DNA of 64,000 nucleotides from Miltoncostaea sp963762825. Lineage in GTDB: Bacteria; Actinomycetota; Thermoleophilia; Miltoncostaeales; Miltoncostaeaceae. The stretch's first letter is position 1; each line of letters opens with the position of its first letter. The notes below the pieces were generated by a model. The model searched no databases. It saw only the letters and a program-made list of their open reading frames with translations, and was not told the origin of the DNA. The DNA is taken from contig CAVXLZ010000002.1 in NCBI GenBank assembly GCA_963762825.1, positions 248,001 through 312,000 on the forward strand. The letters are read 5' to 3'. Both the position numbers and the translations under genes were made by a program. Below, one piece after another: positions 1-8,062 of the stretch.

Positions 1-530
1 TCTGCGATGTCCTCGGCACGACTACCGCCGGTGACGTATCCGGCGATCTCCGGCGCGAAGTCCTCCGGGTCGAGATCCAGGAGGTCGGCGGCGATGGCCC
101 CGGCTGCGGTCGCCGCGGCGATGGCGCCCTCCGGACCGCCCTCGGCGACGGCCTCCTCCGCGGCGCGCAGGCGGGCGCGGGAGCGATCACCGGCGGCGGC
201 GAGCTCGGTGGCGGCCCGCACCGCGAGCGCCCGTGCCAGCGGCGAGTCCGGATCGTCGTCGGCGGCCCAGGCGAGCACCACGGCGAAGGCGGCCTGGTCG
301 TCGTCGTCCGCCTTCGCATGGGCCCGGAGCAGCGCCGCCTCCATCGGGCCGCGCAACGTGGGCCAGTGGGCCGCCGAGGCCGCCCCTGCCAGCTCCGCCG
401 GATCGGCGCCCGGCTCGGCGTCATCGCCGAGCGCCCGGGCGAGGGCCCAGGTCTCCGGCCCGAGAACCCCCCGCGGGAGGCTGAGACCCGTGAGTGAAAG
501 GACGCGCAGGAGCGCCTCGTCGGACCTCAT
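1..530 (-). CDS. Hypothetical protein, 3' end outside window
   Basis: An open frame reads from an ATG at 530 down through the window edge. The visible 176 residues are Ala/Asp/Glu/Arg-rich and soluble-looking, with no signal peptide or membrane segment. There is an acidic patch (AKADDDDQAAF) and helical, possibly repeat-like stretches rich in alanine. I do not recognise the family. The start codon overlaps the TGA of the upstream fumarylacetoacetate-hydrolase-family gene by 4 bases (ATGA), so the two are probably cotranscribed and translationally coupled. Strand and frame are supported by this junction and by strong third-position G+C. Confidence 0.6.
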   Translation of the reverse strand, partial: MRSDEALLRVLSLTGLSLPRGVLGPETWALARALGDDAEPGADPAELAGAASAAHWPTLRGPMEAALLRAHAKADDDDQAAFAVVLAWAADDDPDSPLARALAVRAATELAAAGDRSRARLRAAEEAVAEGGPEGAIAAATAAGAIAADLLDLDPEDFAPEIAGYVTGGSRAEDIA

Positions 531-1327
531 CGGATCGTGTTCTCGAGGGCCCCGAGGCCCTCGATCTCCACCCGCACGGTGTCCCCCGGCGCGAGGAAGG
601 CGGGCGGCGTGCGGGCCACCCCGACCCCCTCCGGCGTGCCGGTGGTGATGACGTCTCCGGGCTCCAACGTGAAGCTCTCCGAGCACCACGCCACCAGGGT
701 GGAGACCGGGAAGATCATCTGCGCGGTGGTCGAGTCCTGGCGGAGCTCGCCGTTCACCCAGGTCCTGATTGTCAGCGACTGGGGGTCGCGCACCTCGTCG
801 GCCGTCGTGACCCACGGGCCGAAGGGACCGAACGTGTCGCCCCCCTTGGCACGAGTCCACTGGGGCTCGCTGCGCTGTCGGTCGCGCGCGGAGATGTCAT
901 TCATGATCGCGTATCCGAAGACGTGCCCGAGGGCGTCGGACTCCGAGACGCGGCGAGCGCGGCGGCCGATGACGACGGCGAGCTCCCCCTCGTAGTCGAG
1001 CTCGCGGGTATACGCGGGCAGGAGCACCTCACCGGCGGCACCCGTGACCGAGGAGGTGAGCTTCGAGAACACCCGCGGCTGATCGGGGATCTCGGCCCCG
1101 ACCTCGTCTGCGTGCCGACGGTAGTTGTGCCCGATGCCGAGCAGCTTCCCCGGGACCAGGGGGGCGGCCAGCTCGAGGTCGGCGAGGGCGAGAGGGCCGC
1201 CCCGCTCTCCGGGAGGGCCGCCCGCGATCGCGTCGCTCACATCGCGGCCCTCGAGCGGCTGGACCACATCCCCGCAGACCGATCCCAGACGGGTGCGGCC
1301 GGCGTCGAGAAACGTGCAGAGGCGCAT
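527..1327 (-). CDS. Fumarylacetoacetate hydrolase family protein
   Basis: 266 residues. The family comprises divalent-metal C-C bond hydrolases, isomerases or decarboxylases acting on beta-dicarbonyl acids from aromatic catabolism (for example 2-hydroxyhepta-2,4-dienedioate isomerase, acylpyruvase). A short N-terminal domain is followed by the FAH core: KLLGIGHNYRRHADE, the metal-binding ELDYEGELAVVIGR (acidic ligands), NDISARDRQ, and the C-terminal TGTPEGVG loop. Length matches the single-domain FAHD1-like group. Substrate cannot be deduced, because no other catabolic gene is adjacent. The gene is divergent from the CDP-alcohol phosphatidyltransferase gene and overlaps the downstream hypothetical gene by 4 bases. 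Confidence 0.88.
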   Translation of the reverse strand: MRLCTFLDAGRTRLGSVCGDVVQPLEGRDVSDAIAGGPPGERGGPLALADLELAAPLVPGKLLGIGHNYRRHADEVGAEIPDQPRVFSKLTSSVTGAAGEVLLPAYTRELDYEGELAVVIGRRARRVSESDALGHVFGYAIMNDISARDRQRSEPQWTRAKGGDTFGPFGPWVTTADEVRDPQSLTIRTWVNGELRQDSTTAQMIFPVSTLVAWCSESFTLEPGDVITTGTPEGVGVARTPPAFLAPGDTVRVEIEGLGALENTIR

Positions 1328-1344
1328 GCGCCGCTATCCTAGAG

Positions 1345-2013
1345 GTGCCCGGGGGAGGCCGGTCCCGCCGGCGCTCCCCTCGCACCCGTCGAGGAGCGAT
1401 CGTCATCAGCACCGAGGCCCAGCACATCGACTCCGATACCTCATCCGGAGCCGCCGCCGTTTGGCGCATCGTGGATGCGAGCAGGATCACCCCGAACGGG
1501 GTCACCATCCTCGGATTCCTCGGGATATGCGCCGCCGCGGTGCTCGCGCTCGAGCGCTACTGGGTGATCGCGGCGCTCGTGTTCGTCGCGTCGGGCCTGG
1601 TCGACTCCCTGGACGGACTGCTCGCGCGGCACCAAGGGCGCGTCACGAACTTCGGCGCCTTCCTCGACTCGACACTCGACCGCCTTGCCGAGGGTGTGAT
1701 CCTCGGCGCGATCGGCATCACCTTCGCCCAGGACGGCCTCGACTGGGCGCTCGGGGCGTGCTTCGTCGCCCTCACCGCCTCCTTCCTCGTCTCCTACGCA
1801 CGCGCGCGGGCGGAGGGGCTCGGCATTCCCGGATCGAGCGGCGGCCTCATGGGTCGCCCGGAACGCCTGGTCATCGTGGGCACCTGCCTGTTCATGGGAG
1901 GCGTCGGCGACGTGTCCCCGGTCCTGATGGCGGTGCTGGCGGGTCTCAGCCTGATCACGGCCGGCCACCGCATCCTCCTCGTCTGGCGCGCATCAGATGG
2001 CCGCGGTCAGTAG
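1345..2013 (+). CDS. CDP-alcohol phosphatidyltransferase family protein
   Basis: 222-residue membrane enzyme transferring a phosphatidyl group from CDP-diacylglycerol to an alcohol. The signature is complete: D87-x2-D90-G91-x2-A94-R95-x8-G104-x3-D108-x3-D112, giving the metal and CDP site. Several hydrophobic helices follow. The next gene, a glycosyltransferase, overlaps it by 17 bases. A phosphatidyltransferase next to a GT4 glycosyltransferase resembles the actinobacterial phosphatidylinositol(-phosphate) synthase-PimA arrangement, so an inositol lipid product is a reasonable inference, though phosphatidylglycerophosphate synthase is not excluded. The GTG start lacks a ribosome-binding site and lies 6 bases after a TATCCT box (1334-1339), which could mean a leaderless transcript. 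A shorter start is also possible. Confidence 0.87.
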   Translation: MPGGGRSRRRSPRTRRGAIVISTEAQHIDSDTSSGAAAVWRIVDASRITPNGVTILGFLGICAAAVLALERYWVIAALVFVASGLVDSLDGLLARHQGRVTNFGAFLDSTLDRLAEGVILGAIGITFAQDGLDWALGACFVALTASFLVSYARARAEGLGIPGSSGGLMGRPERLVIVGTCLFMGGVGDVSPVLMAVLAGLSLITAGHRILLVWRASDGRGQ

Positions 2014-3817
2014 CGCTCACCCCTTGCGGATCGCGCTGATCTCGCCTAACCCGTGGCCCGCGCAGGACGACGTGGCCCACCATCTGGGGGCCGAGGCCCA
2101 CGCTCTTGCACGACGCGGCCACCGGGTCACGATCCTCGCGCCCGCGACCCGGCGAGAACTGATCGCCGCCGGTCGCTCGCTCGTCCTGGACGCCCAAGCC
2201 GGCGACGCCGACGCGCTCTCGCCGCCCCCCGGGCAAGTCCTCGAGGTGGCCCTCGGCCGGGCGCTTCCCGCGGGCGCCGGTCGCCGCGTGGGCGAACCCT
2301 TCGATCTGGCGGCGACTCTCGAGACGCTGCTCTCGCGGGTCCCTTTCGACATCGTCCATCTGCATGAGCCGCTCGCGCCGAGCCCGGCCCTCGCCGCGCT
2401 ACGACACGCCCCCGGCGTGACCGCTGCGACCTTCCACCGCGCCGAGCCGCTCGTGGGGGTCGCCTTCCTGCGCCCGCTGGTCGATCGGGCACTGGCGCGG
2501 GCCGATCTGCGGATCGCGACCACCGAGGTTGGCCGGGAGGCCCTCTCGGAGATCCTTCCCGGCGACTACGGCGTCATCCCCTCCGGGGTCGACCCCCACG
2601 TGTTCCGGCCGACCGACGGCACCGAACCCGCAGGCCTCGTGCTGGTGGCCCGAGGTCGCGACCGCGTCGGTGTGCGCTTCGCGCTCGGCCTGCTGCGCTC
2701 CCTCGACCTCGCGACCCTCGGTCCGGTGACCCTGCTCGGGCCGGCGGACGCCCCGTGGCGCACGCGGGCCGCGGTGCCCAAGGCCCTGCGCGAGACGGTC
2801 GACGTCATTCCGGACGCGGGACCCGCGTCGCGGGCCGCGATCCTCGGCAGCGCGGCGATCGCCCTCCTGGCCGGGCCCGACGATGCGTCGGGGCCGGTGC
2901 TCCGCGAGGCCCTGGCCTCCGGGTGCGCGGTGATCGCGCCGCGGTGCGCGGCGATCACCGAGAGCCTCACATCGGGCACTGACGCGCTCGTCCTCCGGCC
3001 GTTCACACGGGAGCCCTGGATCAAGGCGGTGAGGGATCTCGTGGCCGATCCCGAGCGGCGCGGGCACCTGCAGGCTGCGGCGCGGAAGCGCGGGTGCTCG
3101 CGCAGCTGGGACGACGTCGCCTCGGACATCGAGGGCGCGTACCGCACGGCGCTCGAAGCGGCCCGGAACCGACCCGTGGAGCGACGCGGCGAGCGCGTCC
3201 TGGCGGATCTCCACGTGAGGCCGGGCGGCGGCCTCTCACCGGATCAGATCGTGGCGGCGTGCGTCGAGCGGGGCATCGAGGTCGTCGCGGTCGCATCGCC
3301 CGATGGGCTGGACCCGGCGCGGGCGGTTGCGGCGGCGGCGCCTCCGGGGCTGACGACGATCATCGGACAGGAGGTCGCGACATCGGACGGCATCGTCATC
3401 GGGCTCTTCCTCACGCACCCCGTCGCGGCCGGATCGAGTCTCGAGGACGCGACCGAGGCGATCCGGTCCCAGGGCGGACTGGTGATGACTCCGCACCCGG
3501 ATCGCGGCGCGCCCTCACCCGCGGGTCTGAGAGCCGTCGCGGGCGGGATCGACTGCTACGAGGTCGTCGCGGGAGCCGACGGGGCCTCCGACGCGATCGA
3601 GTCGGCACTGCGCCGCCTCGGGATGCTGGTCTGCGCCGGCAGCGGCGCATCGCGCGCCGAGGACGTCGGCGCAGCGCTCACGGAGCTGCGCAGGTTCGAG
3701 GGGCCCACCGATCTGCTCGACGCGCTGACCGAGGCCGACCTGCGCCGTGCCGACGGCGGGGCCACCATCCATGAGCCGCGTTCGCGGAGGCGCCGCCGTC
3801 GATCGCCCAAGTCCTGA
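1997..3817 (+). CDS. GT4 glycosyltransferase fused to a PHP-like domain
   Basis: 606 residues in two parts. Residues ~10-390 are a GT-B glycosyltransferase of the GT4/PimA type: N-terminal Rossmann start LRIALISPNPWPAQDD, HLHEPLAPSPALAAL, the hinge IPSGVDPHVFRP, and a C-terminal nucleotide-sugar region with VLREALASGCAVIAPR. Residues ~400-590 resemble a PHP (polymerase/histidinol phosphatase) domain: DLHVRPG (~404), GQEVATSDG (~456) and MTPHPDRGAPS (~497). The first PHP motif normally reads DxHxH; the second His is Arg here, so metal binding may be altered. The overlap with the phosphatidyltransferase gene suggests joint synthesis of a glycosylated phospholipid at the membrane. The C-terminus is strongly basic (RSRRRRRRSPKS). 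Confidence 0.82.
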   Translation: MAAVSSAHPLRIALISPNPWPAQDDVAHHLGAEAHALARRGHRVTILAPATRRELIAAGRSLVLDAQAGDADALSPPPGQVLEVALGRALPAGAGRRVGEPFDLAATLETLLSRVPFDIVHLHEPLAPSPALAALRHAPGVTAATFHRAEPLVGVAFLRPLVDRALARADLRIATTEVGREALSEILPGDYGVIPSGVDPHVFRPTDGTEPAGLVLVARGRDRVGVRFALGLLRSLDLATLGPVTLLGPADAPWRTRAAVPKALRETVDVIPDAGPASRAAILGSAAIALLAGPDDASGPVLREALASGCAVIAPRCAAITESLTSGTDALVLRPFTREPWIKAVRDLVADPERRGHLQAAARKRGCSRSWDDVASDIEGAYRTALEAARNRPVERRGERVLADLHVRPGGGLSPDQIVAACVERGIEVVAVASPDGLDPARAVAAAAPPGLTTIIGQEVATSDGIVIGLFLTHPVAAGSSLEDATEAIRSQGGLVMTPHPDRGAPSPAGLRAVAGGIDCYEVVAGADGASDAIESALRRLGMLVCAGSGASRAEDVGAALTELRRFEGPTDLLDALTEADLRRADGGATIHEPRSRRRRRRSPKS

Positions 3818-3868
3818 AACGGAGGAATGCAGGAGTAACGAGGAGTCCGGGAAATATCGTCGTCGCCG

Positions 3869-4546
3869 ATGACCCCTGAGCCGCCCACGCCACGCTCCGA
3901 TCGTCCTGCCCGCACCCGCCGCTCGGTGACGCCGCCCCTCTCCGGCGCGACACCGGAGGACATCCAGGACGCCTACCAGCGTCGCGCGATCGCCGAGATC
4001 GCCGCACTCAACGACGAGATCACCAGCTGCGAGAGATGCAACGCCGGTGCCGAGCTCCCGGTGATGAGCTCGGGGTCCCCACAGGCCGAGATCATGATGG
4101 TCAAGTGGAGTCCGAGCCTGGCCGAGCGCCAAGAGGGCGTCGCCTTCTTCGGCCGTGCGGGCACGGCCATCCTCAAGAGCGTGCAACGGCTGGGCATCGA
4201 TCCGCTGCAGCTTTACGGCACGCTGTGCGTGAAGTGCAGCGACCTCGATGAGGACGAGGTCCACGAGCTGTGCATGCCGTGGCTCGACCGCGAGGTGCAC
4301 ATCGTGCAGCCGAAGCTGATCGTTCCCATGGGCGAGCGCGTCGTGCGAGCGCTCGAGCAACTCGGGCACCCCCTCAGCGAGCCCCTGAGGGTGGAGCCGG
4401 GCGTGGTGCAGCGCTGGACGCCGACGATCGACGCCCTCTATGTCCCGGACATCGACGCCTCACTTGACGAGCAGTCGGCGAAGCGGGCCTTCTGGGACGC
4501 CTTCCGCGCGATCGGCGACTGGCACCAGGCCCAACCCCCGTACTGA
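3869..4546 (+). CDS. Uracil-DNA glycosylase superfamily-like Fe-S protein
   Basis: 225 residues. The layout matches family 4/5 UDGs: an N-terminal CxxC pair (C54, C57), FFGRAGTAILKSV (matching PFVGRAG), C120/C123 and C135 spaced like the [4Fe-4S] ligands, then PKLIVPMGERVVRAL (matching P-x-vivpLG). However, the usual catalytic GEAPGxxED segment is replaced by MVKWSPSLAERQEG. The C-terminal HPS motif is replaced by YVPDIDASLDEQ. The cluster is therefore kept while both active-site motifs are lost or changed. DNA uracil excision is not safe to assert. The gene stands alone between the GT4-PHP gene and a convergent hypothetical gene. Confidence 0.7.
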   Translation: MTPEPPTPRSDRPARTRRSVTPPLSGATPEDIQDAYQRRAIAEIAALNDEITSCERCNAGAELPVMSSGSPQAEIMMVKWSPSLAERQEGVAFFGRAGTAILKSVQRLGIDPLQLYGTLCVKCSDLDEDEVHELCMPWLDREVHIVQPKLIVPMGERVVRALEQLGHPLSEPLRVEPGVVQRWTPTIDALYVPDIDASLDEQSAKRAFWDAFRAIGDWHQAQPPY

Positions 4547-4576
4547 GCCTTTCCCGGGCCGGCGACGGCCTCCGGG

Positions 4577-5458
4577 TCACCGAGCCTCGGCGATGATGGT
4601 CCCGAGCGTGCGGCTGAGGCGAGCGCCGCGCGCCTCGTAGCGGCGGAAGCGCGGGATGATCGCCCCGTCGATCCAGGCCCATCGGTCCTCGAAGGACGTC
4701 AGCAGCGGGGGGAACCGCCCCGCTGCCCGGCGCCGCACGCTGCGCGGCAGCGAGTGGACGTAGAACGAGGTGAGCAGCGAAGTCGCCCGCATCAGTCCGC
4801 TCGCCTCGAATCCCGCCGTCGCGCCGAACGAGAACGCGCGTGCGTAGGCGCACGAGAGCCGGTCGAAGTTGGGCTGCACCAGGGCTCGCTGCTCGTGCTC
4901 GAGGATCGCCCGGTTGGCGTTCCAGATGACCTCGTGCGCACCGGGGTCTCCATCGGCCAGGCGCAGCCTGCCCTCCTCGAGCTGCGCGAAGGCCGTGCCG
5001 ATCGCGGAACGCTCGGTCCCTGCGACCAGCCGGTCGAGCTCCAGCAACCCCGCCGCAGATCCGTCGTAGACCAGGTGGGCCCAGAAGATGTCGTCGAAGA
5101 TACCGTTGTTGGTCTGGCGGATCCGGTCGGCGTCGCTCGGACGGAGCGCCTGCCAGCGGCCGAGGGCCCTCGGCAGATCGATCTCGTCCCCGGGATCGGC
5201 CCCGACCCGCAACGGCCACAGAGCGACCCGGATGTGCCGCGAGGCGATCGCAGCGAGCCCCGACCACTTGAAGAGCTCCGGGCGGCGCAGGTAGAGCGCC
5301 GCATACAGAGCGGAGATCTGGCCGTTGCGAAGGAAGACGCACGGCTGTCGCGAGAGCAACGACTCGGCGTGCCCCTTCCACTCGGCCAGGGTCCCCCCGC
5401 GGGGGGCTCGCGACACGGCTCCATCGAGGTCGGGGGCCCAGGGCTGCCGCGCGCTCAC
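4577..5458 (-). CDS. Conserved-looking hypothetical protein
   Basis: 293 residues from a GTG that overlaps the TGA of the upstream RNA methyltransferase gene (GTGA, 5455-5458). I chose this start over upstream in-frame codons because of that coupling. The protein is helical, soluble or peripheral, with many aromatic residues: CVFLRNGQISALYAALYL, FKWSGLAAIASRHIRVAL, TNNGIFDDIFWAHLVYDG, VIWNANRAILEHEQ, and WAWIDGAIIPRFRRYEAR near the end. No signal peptide or known catalytic motif is evident and I do not recognise the family. Good coding character and tight linkage to the methyltransferase support a real gene. Confidence 0.7.
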   Translation of the reverse strand: MSARQPWAPDLDGAVSRAPRGGTLAEWKGHAESLLSRQPCVFLRNGQISALYAALYLRRPELFKWSGLAAIASRHIRVALWPLRVGADPGDEIDLPRALGRWQALRPSDADRIRQTNNGIFDDIFWAHLVYDGSAAGLLELDRLVAGTERSAIGTAFAQLEEGRLRLADGDPGAHEVIWNANRAILEHEQRALVQPNFDRLSCAYARAFSFGATAGFEASGLMRATSLLTSFYVHSLPRSVRRRAAGRFPPLLTSFEDRWAWIDGAIIPRFRRYEARGARLSRTLGTIIAEAR

Positions 5459-6825
5459 GAGGACGCGGTGAAGCGCGCAACCGCTTCGATGTGGGGTGTC
5501 TGGGGGAACATGTCCACCGGGCGCACCCACTCGAGGCGATACCCCCCCTCCACGAACCTGGCCGCGTTGTCGGCGAACGTCGCCGGCTGACACGAGACGT
5601 ACACCAGGGTGGGGGGAGCGAGCTCGAGGATGCGGCGGATGGCGCGCCCGGCGAGTCCACCGCGAGGCGGATCGACGATGGCGACGTCGGGCGGGGGGAG
5701 TTCCCCCTTGCGCTCGCGCAGCACCACGCCGACATCGCCGCAGAGCGCCGTGTGGTTTGCAACGCCGTTGGCCCGGGCGTTGCGCTCAGCGTCGGCGACG
5801 GCCTCCTCGACGATCTCGATCGCCACCACCTCGCGGGCGCCCGGGGCGAGCGCGATGCCGATGCTCCCCACCCCTGCGAACAGGTCGTATACGACCTGGG
5901 TCCCATCGAGGCCCGCGGCCTCGGCGACCCGCTCGTAGAGCCGCTCGGTCATGCCGGTGTTCGTCTGGAAGAACGCGGCGGCCGACAGCCTCAGCGTGAC
6001 CCCCGCGACGCGCTCCTCGATCCAGTCACGGCCGTGCACGAGGCGTGTAGGAAGCCCCGAGGTGACCTCGGCGACACCGTCGTTGACCGAGTGGATCAGC
6101 CCGACCACCTCGGGGTGGGCGGCGGTGAGGGGCGCGGCGAGGCGATCGACCGCGTGCTCGGCTCCCGGGCTGGTGACGACGCTGACCAGAACCTGGCCGG
6201 TCGCCATCCCCTCGCGTACGAGCACGTGGCGGAGCACGCCCGAGTGGGCGCGTTGGTCGTAGGGCGCGAGATGCTCGGCAACCGCCCAGAGACGCACGGT
6301 CTCCCGCACGGCGTTGCCGAGCCCGCTCGCGAGGAGGCACGCCTCGACGTCGACGATCTCGTCCCAGCGTCCGCGCACGTGGAAGCCGAGCGAGAGGGCG
6401 CCGTCCCGGCCGGGGGCCGCCGAGTACTCCATCCTGTTGCGATAGCCGAACCGCTCGATCGCGGCGTCCGGCTCCCGCACCTCGACTCCCTCGAGGTGGC
6501 CGATGCGCGCGAGGTGCTCAGCCACCTGGTCGCGCTTGGCAGCGAGGGCCAGATCGTATTCGACGTGCTGCAGGCGGCAGCCGCCACAGCGCGGCACGTA
6601 GGGGCAGGGTGGCGCGATCCGCTCGGGCCCCGGTTGCAGCACCTCGACGAGTTCGGCGTCGGCGAAGCGCCGGCGCGCCTTCACCACCCGTGCCCGGACA
6701 CGGTCCCCAGGCGCCGTGTCGCGGCAGAAGACCACGTAGCCCTCGTGGCGAGCCACGCCGGCACCCCCGAAGGCCAGGTCGTGCACCTCGAGCTCGAGGA
6801 TGTCGTCGCGGCGGGGTCGGTCCAT
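5455..6825 (-). CDS. 23S rRNA (uracil-C5)-methyltransferase, RlmD/TrmA family
   Basis: 456 residues from the ATG at 6825 (MDRPRRDDILELEV). It transfers methyl from SAM to C5 of uridine in RNA. An N-terminal TRAM-like beta domain (FGGAGVARHEGYVVFCRD) is followed by an Fe-S motif with C74, C80, C83 and a fourth Cys near DVEACLLAS. Then come the SAM site (YDLFAGVGSIGIALA), the DPPRGG motif, the catalytic Cys in YVSCQPATFADN and the base Glu in HIEAVARF. The Fe-S set is typical of RlmD/RlmCD proteins; which rRNA uridine is modified cannot be read from sequence. An upstream in-frame extension exists but begins before the conserved TRAM start, so I rejected it. The gene is divergent from nagA. Confidence 0.9.
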   Translation of the reverse strand: MDRPRRDDILELEVHDLAFGGAGVARHEGYVVFCRDTAPGDRVRARVVKARRRFADAELVEVLQPGPERIAPPCPYVPRCGGCRLQHVEYDLALAAKRDQVAEHLARIGHLEGVEVREPDAAIERFGYRNRMEYSAAPGRDGALSLGFHVRGRWDEIVDVEACLLASGLGNAVRETVRLWAVAEHLAPYDQRAHSGVLRHVLVREGMATGQVLVSVVTSPGAEHAVDRLAAPLTAAHPEVVGLIHSVNDGVAEVTSGLPTRLVHGRDWIEERVAGVTLRLSAAAFFQTNTGMTERLYERVAEAAGLDGTQVVYDLFAGVGSIGIALAPGAREVVAIEIVEEAVADAERNARANGVANHTALCGDVGVVLRERKGELPPPDVAIVDPPRGGLAGRAIRRILELAPPTLVYVSCQPATFADNAARFVEGGYRLEWVRPVDMFPQTPHIEAVARFTASS

Positions 6826-6919
6826 GGGCCTCGTGTCCCGCGTTGGAGGTTCGAGTGACGGGGTTCTCCGACGCGCGACACTAGTATGTCGGGGTGACTC
6901 CCGCGATACCGGAGCCCTG

Positions 6920-8062
6920 ATGGCCCTGCGCCTCGCAGGACGAATCCTGCGCGGGCGGCGCATCTGCGAGGGGACGGTCGCGATCGCTGATGGCCGCATC
7001 GCGGGCGCCGGCCGCCGAGAGCCGCGGACCCTCCCTCCCGGGTGGACCGTCTGCCCGGGCTTCATCGACGTGCAGGTCAACGGGTTCGCCGGGGCCGAGG
7101 TGGGCCACGACCCCGAGGCCCTCGCGAGGGTTGCCGCAGCCCTCCCGTCGGCGGGGGTCACGGCCTTCTGCCCCACCCTCGTCAGCCGCCCACCCGACGA
7201 CTACCGGCGGGCCGCCGCGGCGCTGGCGCGGCGCGATGTGCCGGCCCACTGCGCGCGACCGCTCGGAGTGCACCTCGAGGGCCCGTTCCTGTCCCCCTCC
7301 CGCCCGGGCGCACACGACGGCACGGCGCTGCGTGATCCCACGCCCGAGGCGGTCGACCGCCTGCTCGACGCCTTCGCGCCCACGATCGTGACCCTCGCCC
7401 CCGAGCGGCCCGGGGCGCTCGCGGCCGTAAGGCGCATCTGCGCGCGCGGCTCCGTCGTGGCGGTGGGCCACACGGAGGCCTGCGCGCAAACGGGGCGAGA
7501 CGCCATCGCGGCCGGGGCGCGCCTCGCCACCCACGCCCTCAACGCCATGCGTGGCATCGAGAGCCGCGAACCCTCGGCGTTGGTCGCCTTCCTCACGCAC
7601 CCCCGCACCCACATCTCCCTGATCGCCGACGGGGTGCACGTCTCCCCCGCCGTCGCGGCCGTCCTGGCGCGGGCGGCGGGGCGGCGGCTGGTGCTCATCA
7701 GCGACGCCGTCGCGGCGGCCGCGATGCCCCCAGGCGAGTATCTGCTCGGACCTCGCCGCGTGGCTTTCGACGGAGAGAGGGTCCTCTCGGGCGGGCGGCT
7801 CGCCGGTGGCGCCCTCGGGCTCGATCGCGGGCCGGCCACCCTGGTTGCCGCCGGACTCGGCCTCGGCGCAGCGCTCGCGGCGGCGACGGAGGCCCCGCGG
7901 CGTCTGCTGCGACTTCCGGCGGGCCTGGCGCCGGGTGGCCCGGCCGACCTGGTCGTACTCGACGAACAGCTCAGCCCGCAGCTGACCCTCGTGGGCGGAC
8001 GGGTGGCCTTCGTCGGCGGCGCCCTGCCCTTCGCCGTGCCTGAGGTGGGGCGGTCGGTCTAG
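6920..8062 (+). CDS. nagA: N-acetylglucosamine-6-phosphate deacetylase
   Basis: 380 residues from the ATG at 6920, preceded by GGAG. It hydrolyses GlcNAc-6-P to glucosamine-6-P in amino-sugar catabolism and cell-wall recycling. Amidohydrolase motifs in order: PGFIDVQVNGFAG, HLEGPFLSPSRPGAHD (metal Glu), VAVGHTEACAQ, THALNAM (His), SLIADGVHVS, LISDAVAAAAMP (catalytic Asp) and a GGRLAGGALGLDRG loop. Length agrees with the family (~380). No nagB or transporter is adjacent. A TAGTAT box at 6882-6887 may be its -10 element, but no clear -35 is visible. The stop codon lies in the same CTAG palindrome (8059-8062) as the stop of the convergent nitrilase gene. Confidence 0.88.
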   Translation: MALRLAGRILRGRRICEGTVAIADGRIAGAGRREPRTLPPGWTVCPGFIDVQVNGFAGAEVGHDPEALARVAAALPSAGVTAFCPTLVSRPPDDYRRAAAALARRDVPAHCARPLGVHLEGPFLSPSRPGAHDGTALRDPTPEAVDRLLDAFAPTIVTLAPERPGALAAVRRICARGSVVAVGHTEACAQTGRDAIAAGARLATHALNAMRGIESREPSALVAFLTHPRTHISLIADGVHVSPAVAAVLARAAGRRLVLISDAVAAAAMPPGEYLLGPRRVAFDGERVLSGGRLAGGALGLDRGPATLVAAGLGLGAALAAATEAPRRLLRLPAGLAPGGPADLVVLDEQLSPQLTLVGGRVAFVGGALPFAVPEVGRSV

